Counted from the first letter of the stretch, positions 23,421-35,247 are shown. The stretch is DNA of 64,000 nt from Fasciola hepatica (GCA_948099385.1 CANUEZ040000165.1:2244501-2308500); one strand, 5' to 3'. Notes: generated by a model not told the origin, from the sequence alone. Numbers and translations are program-made.

Positions 23421-24470
23421 TTTGCCATAATGAAAACAATGAATGTGATGGCAGTGATGATGATTCAGTTCATGTCTATTATGCATATTATGCAAAATAA
23501 AAATGTTCACCGAGCATTAGACAGAAGGAAGATTAAGTTATCCAGCAATTTTTTTGTCCTTTTTCACAACCAACTTTCTTAATTATCATTAACTGGAGAG
23601 AGAAAAGTGCAAACCATTCCATCCACAACTATTCACAGAAGAATGCACACAGTGGGCTCCAGTGAAAATACAAAATATTCCTTCTTCTCGGTGAATGCAC
23701 AATTTCGGTTACGCAAAGAACGAGTCTTTCGAGTAATCTCCTAAAATTATTTTTTTCCAAAAAAATGATCGCTGAAGCGTTTATTCGAAAGACTCATGTT
23801 AGACCAAATACGACTTTCTGCTAATAAATTATGGTAACTTGGCTTAGTTAGTGACGCTTATAACTGTAACAGACACTAACGGAAAGTAATGCGCCCATTA
23901 CCGATCATTTTGCTTTCACTGTGCTACGTTACATTTCTTGTATGATGTTATTGTGTGCGCGATTGCCAAGAGCTGCCCCAGAGCAGAAATGGAAAACCAA
24001 TTTCCAAGAAGATCATACACTGCATTTCTGAGCGTATCCGATTATAGATGATCTCTGTTATTAATTCATGCACTCCTTGTGGTCAACTGCATCTCTTTGA
24101 AAATGAGGAACAACTTTTTATTGGGAGAATAACACACTCGGCAGCCTGTTTAGTGGTTTATCACACAGTTATGGATTTAAACTGACCGTGTTTTAGGGTT
24201 GATTGGACAAAAGGTCGGTATCACTATGCACAACACAAAAATGAGAATAAAGCAGTTTTATGCTTACAACACCCATCAAAAGCGTTCAGTTTCCAGCTTA
24301 ATATGTGTACTTTATTCGTAGCAGTTGTAACCTTTCAATACGCCTATGAGCTGAACTGAACTACCCCGGACCTCTACCTTTGTGATTCGATGAAATATTG
24401 TGTTTGTGGTGTTTCTGATCTCTTCGTGGATTATTAACAGGTATTAGTTCACTTAACTCTACTGATCAAT
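23421..24470. other. Unassigned, nothing recognised
   Basis: A/T-rich sequence with stops in all frames and no repeat shared with the rest of the window that I can see. Confidence 0.4.
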
Positions 24471-24478
24471 GCGTACGT

Positions 24479-25270
24479 GTGGCACCCATGCAAGTTATTG
24501 GCTGTCGGGTTGAGGACCTGATGTGTTATTGCTGTGATGGGTGGATTCTCCTTGGGTGTACCGAAATTGTTGAACACATGTATACGTCGTTGAGATCTTG
24601 CAATTCTCCATTCCTACAAATTGTCTGCTTCGACTGTACCACCTCAAGAAGAAGCAGTGCAATTGAATCTGAGACAAAGGAGATCCAAGTACCCGAAGCA
24701 CCATGCTCAACAAACAGCCATTCCCACGTGGAAGTGGCTTCAGCCACCATATGCAGCCTATTCGCACTGGCAAGAAACAAGTCGCCGAAAAAAGCCTTGA
24801 TCTCAGATAACAGCTTAGTAGCTATTATTTTGGAGAATAAAGGTGTCCGCCACAACTCTGATATTACGCATGTAGCTACGCAGTCAGCGGAAATGTAATC
24901 CCCATTCCATAGACCCATGGAAAACCGTAAAGCAACTTCAGTGGACAGAGCCACCATCCAGGACCCAAAGCTTCCTTGTGGTAAATCCTCCGGAATCAAC
25001 TGAATCCGTGGTAAAAGTCGATTGGATTACGAGGTGACTCTTCTACGGATCTCATTCTTCAAAATATTTTTAGCAGAAGAGGAAAACCAAGCAGATAACG
25101 CCGTTTTCCGTAAAGAGAAAATAAATGAGAACCATAGTCCACGTCCACTCAGGGTGGTCCTCTGCTCCGATGAAGAAGCTCTTTCTGTGCTGCAGCTGTC
25201 ATACACACCGAGAGGGAAGACGCGTCTTCTTCGAAATGTGGACCCCAAGGATGGAGAAAAGCATAAATAG
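24479..25270 (+). pseudogene. CR1-like LINE ORF1 remnant with PHD/zinc-knuckle-like region
   Basis: One frame with two in-frame stops (after 24,898 and before 25,022). It begins with a Cys cluster, CYCCDGWILLGC ... CNSPFLQIVCFDC, resembling the PHD-like finger found in ORF1 of some CR1-clade LINEs, with Leu where the usual His of WIHxxC stands. The C-terminal part has DNAVFRKEKI and RPLRVVLCSDEEALSVL, which fits the nucleic-acid-binding segment of such ORF1 proteins. ORF1p binds element RNA. The family assignment is from pattern memory only and no RT follows directly. Confidence 0.55.
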
Positions 25271-25286
25271 AAAGCATTTTCGGAGA

Positions 25287-25345
25287 CAAACAATTGTTTT
25301 CAATGATTCATTCTCAAGTCTGTACAAATCATGTGGGAAATGGGT
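25287..25345 (+). repeat. Short dispersed repeat, copy B
   Basis: Matches 18,543-18,602 in the same orientation over about 58 nt. It sits just after the ORF1 remnant, so it might be part of that LINE's inter-ORF region. Confidence 0.4.
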
Positions 25346-25349
25346 GTGT

Positions 25350-27030
25350 TCAAATGGTCAAGGGTCATTCGGATTTGAAAAAGTCTGTGGGGGACTGGAT
25401 TTAATTCGACGTGTTGATATGCCCTACAGGGTCATGACGGTCACACTATTTGGATCTGAGTCACTGGGGTGAATGTGGTCCACTTGCGGCTAGGGTAATT
25501 AGAGGGCTTGGGCGAATTTTTCCTATGTACATGCAACAGTTATGAAGATATATGTTAGTGGCCCCTGCGTTGGCCATTGTGTGAAATCGGATATGTTTGT
25601 GAATTTGGATGGCATTCGACAAACTATTCGTAATGCTGAATCTGTTCATTTGATGATCTGAGTCCACCAGGAGCCCGAGGAAGGTAATCCCCGTAGCTCC
25701 TGTTCCGCGGTGTTGGAGTCACCGTGGAAAGTATACCTCAATTCTTTGGAATGGCTGCCTTGCCTTTCGGCCAACTTAGGTTGCATAACATGCAGATCCG
25801 AACGAATCGATTGCCACCAGAGGGCCAGCTTCGGCAATACATCGTCGTCAGAACTTCGGATAACTGAAAAGACTGTAAATGCACTGGACAGTCGGACGTT
25901 CCACCCACTGAACGTGTTAAGCATCTGCTGACAATGTCCTATATGGTGTCCCCCTTGAAGGTCAGAAGGCTGAACAGTTTCTTCCTAGGAAAGTGGTAAT
26001 CCAAATCATACTTCCGGGCATCTTTTAGAATTCACTCCATGGAAAGCTCAGGTTAAACGCTTTTCCTGCCTGTTTTCAATTATGCCTGGTTCTTCTATCT
26101 TTATTGTGAGCATAACTTTATTACTCGTGAAACCAGGCATTAAACTAGCTATTTTTTGTCTTATAGGTACAAAACTGAAAAAGTTGGTGTATTACTCAGT
26201 CCTCGTTTGCTTTCTGTACACCTTAGTTTCTTTCCGTTTATTTAGCTTTCTTGTATACTGCGATATCAAGGAAGGCCAGCTTGTCGTTCTTTTCGGTCTC
26301 TATCGTGAACCGAATTGTCTTATGCACCTTACTGAATATCCGTTTTAGCTTTTCTGCCTCAGTACCTTTATTTCTAGGGCGGAATACGTCATCTGCTTAT
26401 TGTCGATATAAGCTCATTTCGCGAATTTCTTGTTGTGATGTTGTGCTCTCTAGTTTCGCCAGAAGTTTCGTATAAGTCGGCAGTTTTGCGAGTTACACGA
26501 ATACCGAGCCAAAGGAAAAACAAGCTTGTTTGTCCGAAATTTTAGCTTGTAAAGAAGTCGTCCACAACTCTAGTGGGAGCTGTTTAGTCTTGCCATCCAA
26601 ACAGTAACTACAGTGGAGATTCACTAGTGTATCTCACAGAGGCGGAGGATAGATTTGGACAAGCGGAGATAAGCTTTCATTATGTCCTTTACTGTAAGGA
26701 GTCTGCTGAGTAAGCGGGACTTGCTCGATGGGTTGGTTTTGTTCCACTGGCCAGCTCTGGTAGCATTGAAGGTGACAAGGCTTGACGAGGAAGCGGCAGA
26801 CTCGGAGGTGGCCCTTGAAGAGTACAAGCTCTGCCATGCTGATAGAAGCTGTACGAATTGAGCTGGAGGCTTGGTGATATATCAGCTCGTCGAGATGCTC
26901 ACCACAACCTGATATCTCCAAACATTTCTCATAGATGACCCCACGTACAGAAGTTGGAGTGCCTACCTCTACTAGGCAGGAGTTGCCATGCGGTATTGAC
27001 CATCATCTAGAAGAGGGAAGCGGTTTTCGT
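25350..27030. other. Unassigned, possibly eroded LINE body
   Basis: This lies between a CR1-like ORF1 remnant and a CR1-like RT C-terminus on the same strand. It could be one badly decayed element with most of ORF2 lost, but no endonuclease or RT palm motif can be read. A minus-strand open frame at 25,646-25,924 has no recognised family. Confidence 0.3.
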
Positions 27031-27034
27031 ACCC

Positions 27035-27450
27035 ATGCCCCAGCGGGAACTCAAAGCTCAGCGAATGTCGTCCCAACAAGTGCAGAGAAGCACAACTTAT
27101 CTTGTTGGAGGGCTGCATAGGATCAGCTACGAATATCGTCTGTATATTAACTGGTTGTTTCCAGTGACATACGGAGAAGTTCAGCTTGACCTGATTCTTA
27201 CCAGATGTGCTATTCAGGGTACATCTGAACCAGAACTACGTGTAAAGCTCCCTCTTAGTGATCATGACTGCACACTAGGCCATCCGCTCAACTTAAGTGA
27301 GCAGCAGTTGGTGGGTCTACCTTTAATGTATCGCCTATATCGGAGAGTGACCAATCTGTGGAACGCGCTGTCTTCTAAAATGGTATAACAGCCTAACGAG
27401 TGTTCAAGCAACTACTTGACGTCCTTCTGAATAGGTGGTGGCATGTGACT
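27035..27450 (+). mobile_element. CR1-like LINE, RT C-terminal fragment
   Basis: The plus frame reads VQRSTTYLVGGLHRISYEYR, WLFPVTYGEVQLDLILTRCA, DHDCTLGHPLNL and YRRVTNLWNALSSKMV, followed after one stop by a continuation matching the usual SVNAFKxxLD tail. This is the conserved post-thumb region of trematode CR1/Jockey-type ORF2 (consensus like LFPLxYRRLRGDLI ... RVVNxWNSLP). Upstream RT is not recognisable. A different subfamily from the 8.3 kb element. Confidence 0.75.
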
Positions 27451-28280
27451 CACGCCTGAATCTATGACATCGAGCTACTGTGGTAAGGCTTACACAGTAG
27501 AAATGCCATCTGACTCTACAATGAAAAATGAAAGTATCAATGAAGAAAATCCTCAAAACTGAACGATTTTCTTCGTAAAATAAACCATCTCATTGAATAA
27601 CAGTCTCTTCACAGTATGAGATCCCTGTATGACTGAATGCACTTTGAGATAGAAAACTCCTCTTTCATCTGTCTTGGTAAATCATTTTATCAAAGATGTT
27701 TTTTAGTTCTTCAATCGTTAATCACTGAGAGTTCTTCGCGGCTGGACAATAAGAACAGCCTCTGAATGAGAATTCAATGAGATATCATGATTCAACATAG
27801 AAGCCGAATCATTTTAACTGAAGTTAGAAAACACAATCAGTCTTTACTGTGGGAGTTTCGCCTACCATGATTTCCTCGTCAAAACAGTCTCACTTCATAA
27901 AAAATGAACCTTTTGGTAATTAATGTCCACTCTGACTGAAAATGACGGAAAATCTTTGTCTTATTTTATTATTTTGGATTTAGTATATTATTTCTTTACA
28001 AAAAGTGTAAAAGAAATAATATGAAACTAAATTCCAGATTGTATTTGCAGTTAGAATATATTCTCTTTTTCGTTCTCCTCAATTGCCAACTTCCTGCTGA
28101 ATACATTTAACAGTAAACTAATTTCTAATTGACTTTGTACCAGCGAAGTGCAGAAAGGTGATCCGTAAAATGTGCTTCAGTTGAACCGGTCGCTTTCTGT
28201 AAACGTGTCTCACGTGTATATTTTTAGTACCTTCTAGTCTAGTTCGTGGTACCGCAGAACTTTTTAAGCCATCTAGGCTG
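27451..28280. other. Unassigned, A/T-rich
   Basis: Probably begins with the 3' UTR of the preceding LINE fragment. Nothing else recognised. Confidence 0.35.
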
Positions 28281-28284
28281 AATC

Positions 28285-28311
28285 CTGATTGGTAGAATTC
28301 CGACCAATCAG
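28285..28311. promoter_or_regulatory. Palindrome carrying two facing CCAAT motifs
   Basis: CTGATTGGT and ACCAATCAG form perfect 9-bp arms around AGAATTCCG. Paired, inverted CCAAT boxes about 200 bp upstream of a possible first coding exon would fit a promoter, but the position could be coincidental. Confidence 0.25.
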
Positions 28312-28507
28312 AATACGACTACCGGTTTCGACGGGTAGATAAACTGCACCCCGAGTTTTATCGCTATCTCCTCGCAACAGTGTTGAAGAGGCTGTGAGGA
28401 GAGAGGACCATACTGGTGCTTCCATTTTTCAGTATAATTTGTTGACACCAACAATGAATACTCATCTTGAAGGATATTTCACATAAACAACAGACACTGT
28501 GACCCGA

Positions 28508-28598
28508 ATGGAAGGATTTTCGTCCGGTCTACTCATTATTTTTTTGTTTGTGTCGATTGTGCCTTGCACAAACGCCATCCGCCGAAGAAATATTGAGC
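28508..28598 (+). CDS. Possible first exon with signal peptide
   Basis: From ATG 28,508 the frame gives MEGFSSGLLIIFLFVSIVPC then TNAIRRRNIE: a short polar start, about 12 hydrophobic residues, and a small-residue TNA site before a basic stretch, a good secretory signal. It ends at GTGAGT (28,599), a perfect donor, in phase 1, the usual phase after signal-peptide exons. Paired CCAAT motifs lie upstream. Alternatively it could be an internal membrane-segment exon using the CAG acceptor at 28,491-28,493. The next exon could not be identified. Confidence 0.35.
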
Positions 28599-28599
28599 G

Positions 28600-29260
28600 T
28601 GAGTTGTATGGATTATCGTTCAGTACATTTTTGCAAATTAAGCATACTCACTGGATTTTCCAGAGGTTTTCCGTTTTGCATTGACACAGAGAGCTCAGAT
28701 TTATCCTCCCTTGTTTACCGCACACAGGATGTCACGTGAATTCACCATGGCCGATAACCAAACATCAATATGTACTGCTCAGTTTTTTACAGCCTTTCCC
28801 TAGGATATCTAAAATCATCTCAGCTTGGTACAACAACCTACTGATATGAGTAGCAAGGGCGCTTTATAAGCCTCTCTCAGAATCTCATCACGCTACGCAG
28901 TTCAATTCAATCGTATAATAATCTGAACTCAATTGTTCCACGAATGTCGTTTGCAGCCCCGTCGAAAGGCCTAAAACAGTCGCTTCCGCTATTGTTGCAG
29001 CTTAACGTTTATTGTAGTAGTATGAAAACAGAATAGTAAATCCATTAATCTAACATAAATCATATTAAAATTTCCATTTTTCCTGCCTTTAGTTTGGCTC
29101 CAAGAATTGTTGTCTCCTGGGAAGTATAAGCTTAAGCGCCCCAAATGAAAACATTTCGGAGAGCATACTGACACTTTAAATCTTTGGTTCTGCAACTACA
29201 ACAGTATCCAATGATCACTTAATGTCATCGCTCAACTCACTATTACAAACAATGGAAGTA
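28600..29260. other. Unassigned
   Basis: Would be intron if the signal-peptide exon is real. No motif seen. Confidence 0.3.
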
Positions 29261-29264
29261 CTGT

Positions 29265-29410
29265 TCAGCTATTTGGTCTTTGTTTCGGGTCTTCAGCAAT
29301 GCGCATCCACCGAGTTCTCACTGGGGCCTGATCCCAGAGTGGACCAGTGTGATTCGAACACCCAACCGCCAGTTTATCCAGGCTGGCTCTCAGTTGGGTT
29401 GCTTTACATA
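29265..29410 (-). repeat. Hammerhead SINE fragment, minus
   Basis: The minus strand carries GAGAGCCAGCCTGGATAA, then the B-box-like GTGTTCGAATCAC, then ACTCGGTGGATGCGCATTG and CTGAAGA...CGAAAC with most of stem II deleted. The same blocks in the same order occur at 6,165-6,315, including GAGAGCCAGCC.GGATAA, so this is another copy of the hammerhead SINE family. Confidence 0.55.
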
Positions 29411-29479
29411 TACGATACAAGATACATCGCCCTTCCGTCACTGGCTTTAAAAAGTAATAACCCGCTTCCCGAAAAGCGA

Positions 29480-29560
29480 TTGAAGCCTGCAAAGAGCACT
29501 GCGGATGATTCCTAACAAGGATGAAACAGCTGTGCAGTGCTTCCATGGTTTTCACCGGTG
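29480..29560 (+). ncRNA. Hammerhead ribozyme, near-intact fold, two core mutations
   Basis: Stem I pairs GCACTG (29,496-29,501) with CAGTGC (29,535-29,540). The core is CGGATGA instead of CTGATGA (29,502-29,508). Stem II is TTCCT/AGGAT around AACA, GAAA lies at 29,523-29,526, and stem III is the palindrome ACAGCTGT. The cleavage triplet is GTG rather than GTC. The fold is preserved but the U4 and C17 positions are mutated, so cleavage should be lost. Same family as the 16.4 kb motif. Confidence 0.6.
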
Positions 29561-29624
29561 AGTTGAGCATTGCTGCTGGATGATGGATCATCTCATACAA
29601 ATCCAACCTATTACTCACGTACAA

Positions 29625-31350
29625 CTTGTCACGGTACTGATTGAAATAAAGTTAAAGGGTTAGTGCTCTTTGATACAGATTCTGTCTTATCTTTTTTCCA
29701 GAATATAGCTTGGAAAAATAGAAAAAACATCTAAGCGCAACATATATGTAAGGCTTTACTCCAAAGAAAGACCTGATCTCCTGTTTTATTTTGCTAATAA
29801 AATAAAAATGGGGTTCAAATTCTTAGTTTTTCCCTATGTGGTACTCTAAAATTTTCAGTTGCACCAATATTGGGACTTTTATCCCATCTAAGCAAAAAGC
29901 TTCCACAAATTCTTCGCGAAAATGGTATGTCACGAGCAGCTTGTAAAATACGAAGTATTAGGCACTATTTTACACAATTTAGTGACACTGGATTAACCTA
30001 ATTCTCGAAAGGTGACCTTAATTGATAGGTCTCAGTCGCTTAGATTACCGCAATCTAATTTTAAGGGGAGATTATTTCGTCCTTCCTATAAAATAAGTAA
30101 CAACTAAAAGCTCCTCAGCCTCTTTCTGCTTTCGTAAATGGTTCCTAAAGGGTTTTTCTTTTGCTACCGTCTTTTTTCTGGAATCTAAAAAGTAGGATAC
30201 CACACCCTGTTATTTACGCATAAGTGCAATTTAGCGAACCGGCAGCCTCGAATCAGGACAAAACTGAATAGTGTAATTCGAATCTCTGACTCCGTTTTAA
30301 CGAAATTCGTTGCTGCATGGAGCCGAAGTCAGTTTGCTTCACCAGACGCGTTGTAAAAATCCCTCCGAATAAGTGCATCTGACTGAACTCGTGTTTGTGT
30401 ACATTGCAAAAGATGACGTGGGTTTTTCGTATCTTTTCTGTCAGATTAGATTTCTGATGAAATCACATGATCCCTATACGTAGCCGTGTTGCAACCAAAC
30501 GGGATTTGATGTTTTCCGCTATTTTAACTATCCGGAATTTGCATTGTTATTTTATGATTTATTCATTATTCTGGCCAAACTTCCCAATGACCTTAAAAAG
30601 TGGCCCCACTACTTATTTATACTAACATCATTATCAGTATTTCTGATAATCACTTTGTAATAGAGAGGTTGATTCCCCGGCAGTTTTTGACTGCGGCAGT
30701 TCGTGTATCAGTAAGACAAGTTTTGGAGAATGATCATCTCTGTAGACACGCTCGATACTCTCTCCTCATAGGCGTGCAACGATTTATCAAGTGCTTGAAC
30801 GTGTACACTGTTTCCAAAACAAAATAGAAATGACATTCACTGTTGGGTAAAAGTGGACGTGCTAAGTGGTTTAACGGCGAACGTCAACGGCTACTTGAGA
30901 AGAAAAGATGATTCACTCGGGAGAAACAAGTGAGAAAAATTGGCTCACATGACTGAGAATCAGAAAGATTAGGATTCCCTAAAGTGACACAAACAGTCCT
31001 AAAGTGCTAAAAGTCTTCTGTATTCCTCTCAATGCATTACGCACATCTTTCAAACAAAGCTTCACTTATAAGGACAAAGTATAAGCTTGGAGAGTCATAT
31101 GTTCTTAGCCATCTTTTTTATAACCTAGTGCCAAGAATCATGGATGCGCAAAGCATTTTTAAGATTTCCAGCCCACTGACTGTAGAAATTTTCGTGTATT
31201 CTATAAATCAGTCCGTGTACTGTTTTTTCTTCTTTGGTAAAACTCTCATAACCAATAGTGTTGATGATGAATCACACGATTGTAAACTAGCTGTGTGGAT
31301 TATGGACGTGGTTAGTCCAGAATAGACTAGATTAGTTAAACAAGTAATCG
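29625..31350. other. Unassigned, nothing recognised
   Basis: A/T-rich sequence; stops in all frames over most of the length, with a 97-codon open frame at 31,032-31,325 that shows no known motif. Confidence 0.35.
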
Positions 31351-31359
31351 GATTGGTTT

Positions 31360-31430
31360 TTTACAGAAGTTTGAAATATCGACGTTTCGAAGGTGAGCGC
31401 AATTGAGGATCCTTAGGGCAGTTACCGATG
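31360..31430 (-). ncRNA. Possible Penelope-type hammerhead remnant
   Basis: The minus strand reads CTAAGGATCCTCAATTGCGC, then TCACCTTC, then GAAACGTCGATATTTC. GAAACGTC is the GAAAC-GUC junction of minimal hammerheads of Penelope elements, and CTAAGGA could be a mutated CTGANGA at the right distance. Stem II is poor. On the plus strand the same bases look like an acceptor/donor-flanked 26-nt segment, so the call is weak. Confidence 0.25.
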
Positions 31431-32750
31431 GTCTTTTTGACAAACGTTTAACAGCTTCATTCTCATTTAAAAGAGGTACATCTTGAACAGACCTGTCGAA
31501 TCTCGTGCGACCTATCTTCAGCGCAATAGCTGGTAACGAATCTGAATATGGTACCGACTGTTTGCGATTTCTGGGAGCGTTAGGTATGATGACGTAGTTT
31601 TCAGTGATTCAACTATTATCCAATACTATCTAGAAATAAATTCGATTTACTTTGAAAATGCTTTCAATTCAGCTAAATATAGGTATTGTTTTTGTGATTA
31701 TCCGCAAAGAGGGCGACTTTGACGGCATCACTAGATATAGGGTCTATGCAGAAGAGCCAGTATTTACCATTTAATCGATATGAAATCGAAATTCGTTTCT
31801 GTTGTTTTGATTTTTTGCATGCTTTCGCTTGAGTAGCTTAAAATTCCCACTGCTGTATAAGGGACTGGCTGCTGACAGGCCTTGGGACGTAGACTGGGAG
31901 ACCACAAAAGGTCACAGTAAGCCAGACATGGCGCCGAGTCATACGATAGTGGATTATAGTCTACCATTAAGGTGACTGGGGGGTGGTGTAGTATGCGGGA
32001 TGCAGTGTATTCCGTGGGGGTTGCACAAGCACGATCGGCAGAGGCAGAAAGGAAGCTCGGTGAGTCGGGGCTCAGTAAGTGCATAAGCAAGCATCAGAAC
32101 TTACCCCGATAAAGATGGAAGTGGCAATCTGTCTGAGCGCGTTACACTGCTTTCGCTAACGAAGGAAGACTGTCCTCGGTGTTCGTACATTATTTTAGCA
32201 GATCAACTGGCAGGGTCTGTCGGTGAGGTTTGTGTGAAGTGCTGGATGACAGGGATCCTGGCAGGGTCGCCAAAAATGTAGTAGCCAAGTGCGTAAGGAA
32301 CACAAAAATGGAACTCACTTTACCAGTACGTCTGACGGGATGAGGAAATAGGTGGCACAGCAGTACAGGGAGTGGGTCGTCTGAAATGGGTAGTAATGTC
32401 AGCAAGTCACACAACAGTTTGGATATCCACGTGCCAACGGCCAATATCACACGCAAAGCACAAATGAATATGCCCGGTAAGGAACATACGATAGTAAGCA
32501 CAGTCGACAGGTAACGCGTATTAACGAGTGAATATGTCCGGCAAGCCACAGAGCAACTGTACAGCACGAGGGGGCACGTGGAAAGAAGAAGTGTGTCCAA
32601 GGTTCATTCGAACAACATAGATGATAAGTCATAGTCTGCGGGGGTTTGGTCTCGAAATTCACCCGTGTGTCTTGGTTCATTCAGGGCGTTCACCTCTGAG
32701 AGGTAGAAAGAGAGAAGGTGCAGAGATTAGAGGCGAGTAATTTAAACATC
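31431..32750. other. Unassigned; two partial internal repeats
   Basis: Moderate-GC region. Near 32,464 and 32,529 two similar units occur (AATGAATATGCCCGGTAAGG against GTGAATATGTCCGGCAAGCC), suggesting a decayed tandem duplication. No protein family recognised in the 136-codon minus-strand open frame there. Confidence 0.3.
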
Positions 32751-32756
32751 TGAGGT

Positions 32757-32850
32757 TCACCACAGTGTCGGGGTTCAAACCAGTGACCTCTCAGTTGGTA
32801 GAAAAAAGCTCTAAACTACTCGACCACAACCGGATTAAGCTTTTAAATTC
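32757..32850 (-). repeat. tRNA-like SINE fragment
   Basis: The minus strand has GGTTGTGGTCGAGTAGTTTA (A-box-like) followed by ACTGGTTTGAACCCCG, a good pol III B box. Ends do not pair as a tRNA acceptor stem. No hammerhead core follows. Confidence 0.45.
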
Positions 32851-34920
32851 GGGGCACAGAATCCTCTTTGACGGAATGAAATGCTCAGCTAGGTATGGCA
32901 TAATAATACCTGTAAGATTCACAAAATCTGATCAAAACTGACAACCGCTGCGTTGAAAAATACAATCTTGCAATTCTGTGTTCTTCTCCACTCCGATATT
33001 TTTTGAAGTTGTTGAATCTTTACGTCATCGGCGGTTTACCTGCCAACACAGCCTGTAGGGCGTAGAAAGGTTACTTTCTCTGGACTCAGGCCAATGGAAA
33101 TTTCAAAAGTGGCCTAGCGTTCTTCCAGTTGCCACTAATATACCTACGGTGTGAATCGCGTTAGAAGTGACACAATTTGATCCATTTATCTCCAGAAATT
33201 GTAGCTTGCTCGGGAGTAAAACTCGAGTAATTTTATCTTATCATGAGTCGACTACTTCAGGATTTTCGTGGTTTGGTGTGAAATAGAGAGCTGGCATCTT
33301 ACTTATTTCGCGGATTTAAGATGAATTAAGCACATTGGTTCGTAAATTGGTGGTAGTAGTATATAAAAATATTATTCCCCTTAAAATGATGCACCTTAGC
33401 CTGTTGCGTCCCATTCAGCTCCCAGAGCCTTTTCATCCTCTGTTACCCGGAGTGTACGTTCTATTAGTTATTCGCAATAGTTCCGTGTTGTCAGTCAAGA
33501 CCACCTTGTAGATGAGTGAGTTTTCCAACTTTAAAGGTATGTTTTCTAGATCTCGAAATAAGCCCATTAATGTGATCAGAGCATGTTTGCGGTGATTTCT
33601 TTCCCAGGCCGGTACAGTCGCACTCATAAGATAACGAGAATTGTAGAAAGGTAATCGGAAGAATTCTAAGCATCCCATCCAGTGTTTGGGATGGGAAGAG
33701 GTTACTAGCTGGCGACGTAGCACTTACACAGACGACTGAGTTGCGTAATAGGTGATGATTAAATGACTTCACAACCATTTCAGGTACTTTTGTGGTGCTA
33801 CTTATCGGGGTTGAAAGACAAGTCAGCTATCAAAAAGCACCATCCACCATAGTTTAAACATAGAAGAAACGGATCCACATAAAGTCCCATTATTACACTC
33901 TTGGTTAAAACCGGTCACTCGATAAAAGTCCACTTGACCTTTACAATAGTTTACCGCGTCCCACGACATGCATTGAGAACGATCATACTCCGAAGGCTAG
34001 TATTCAGCATCCGTCTTTTGAGGCCAGAACTAAGCGTGGAACGAAAGTTGGTTCAAGCCTTCCAAAAGCCCTGGCCAACGGTCCATTACGTCATACGCAA
34101 ACTTGGTTGTAACGCAAGTTTATTATCATGTTACGCAATCCAGCCTTTTGTGAAGATGTTATGCGGTCAAATTCAATTCATCCGCCTGCTCGTTATCCCT
34201 CCCCAATTCAAACATTTAGAACATTTCCATTTAGCTTTCCACTATTTTTGCTACCATATGAGTGCGCTTGTAATTGCTTGAGAATGAAGTCCCCGAAAAC
34301 ATATGTTTTCGAAAGGGTATATTCATTCCATTAGAAAATAAAGCACATAAAACTATTTGCAGAAAATTACAATTAATTACTGATCGGCTTTACCCCGACG
34401 GACCTAGTTTTCCCGAATTTAAGTCCTGCCGACGCTGACGAATTCTCTTTCATCCTCTTCCCGGCTGATCACGGCTTACTTTCTGAAATACTTTACCATT
34501 ATTACATGGTAAATAAAATAGCCCTACCATTATTATTACTACTATTATCATAGTTATTAGTGCATGTTGGAGAAACGAAGGCAACGGAAGTGAAACTATT
34601 TTCCTGAGTAATGCGATGGTTATACGAGACTAGGAATAACGACGTTCCTCAGCCCTTGACAGCCATTGACAGTTTCCCTGTTGTTTCATGGAAGACGAAC
34701 AATACTCTTTTGACTGAACTGGGATACTGAATGTTTCGACACCAATGGCTTATCATCAAGGACAGAAGACTGAAACTCATGTGAATAATTTGCTCTTAAG
34801 TGGGACCTTTTTAAAAACATGCTACGGTAATTCCATTTCATTGTTCATGAATAAATGCATATTGGGCTATTGCAAAAATGACATGAAAATTATAATTTAT
34901 CTAGTGGAGAGATATTACAT
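32851..34920. other. Unassigned, nothing recognised
   Basis: A plus-strand open frame of 126 codons (33,901-34,281) and two minus-strand frames near 33.4-33.8 kb have no recognised motif. No repeat copy identified. Confidence 0.35.
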
Positions 34921-34929
34921 TGTGAACAG

Positions 34930-34992
34930 GTCCAAACTGGTGAAAATTTTCTGTTGCTGTGGAGAAGAAACAACCGGGAAATTAGTTCACAG
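34930..34992 (+). CDS. Possible short exon, 21 codons
   Basis: Bounded by GTGAACAG and by CAG followed by GTAACA; 63 nt, phase 0, peptide VQTGENFLLLWRRNNREISS. No family recognised. Chance is a serious alternative. Confidence 0.15.
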
Positions 34993-35247
34993 GTAACAGA
35001 TCAAATTGATTATCTAAATGAGATTTGGCCCATATCAACTAGACTACAAGACTATACTGGGAGACCATGATAATTTTGTTGATTACGGTGTAGGTTCAGT
35101 GTGCTCACACTGACGCAACAGGTGACTTCATGGAACAAAACAGAGGATCGGAAAGTGTGATTGCAATCACATCGGTCCACGTTCTGTTGGCCCCTTGCGG
35201 TTCCTTAGACACGTTTGATGAGACCTAGTAGATCGTCCTGAAAGTGT

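Noticed and set aside
24526..24999. 157-codon minus-strand frame
   Set aside because: It is antisense to the LINE ORF1 remnant, which has recognisable motifs on the plus strand.
32190..32600. 136-codon minus-strand membrane protein
   Set aside because: Hydrophobic Leu/Thr/Ser pattern without a recognised family, in an area with partial repeats; no start or splice context supports it.
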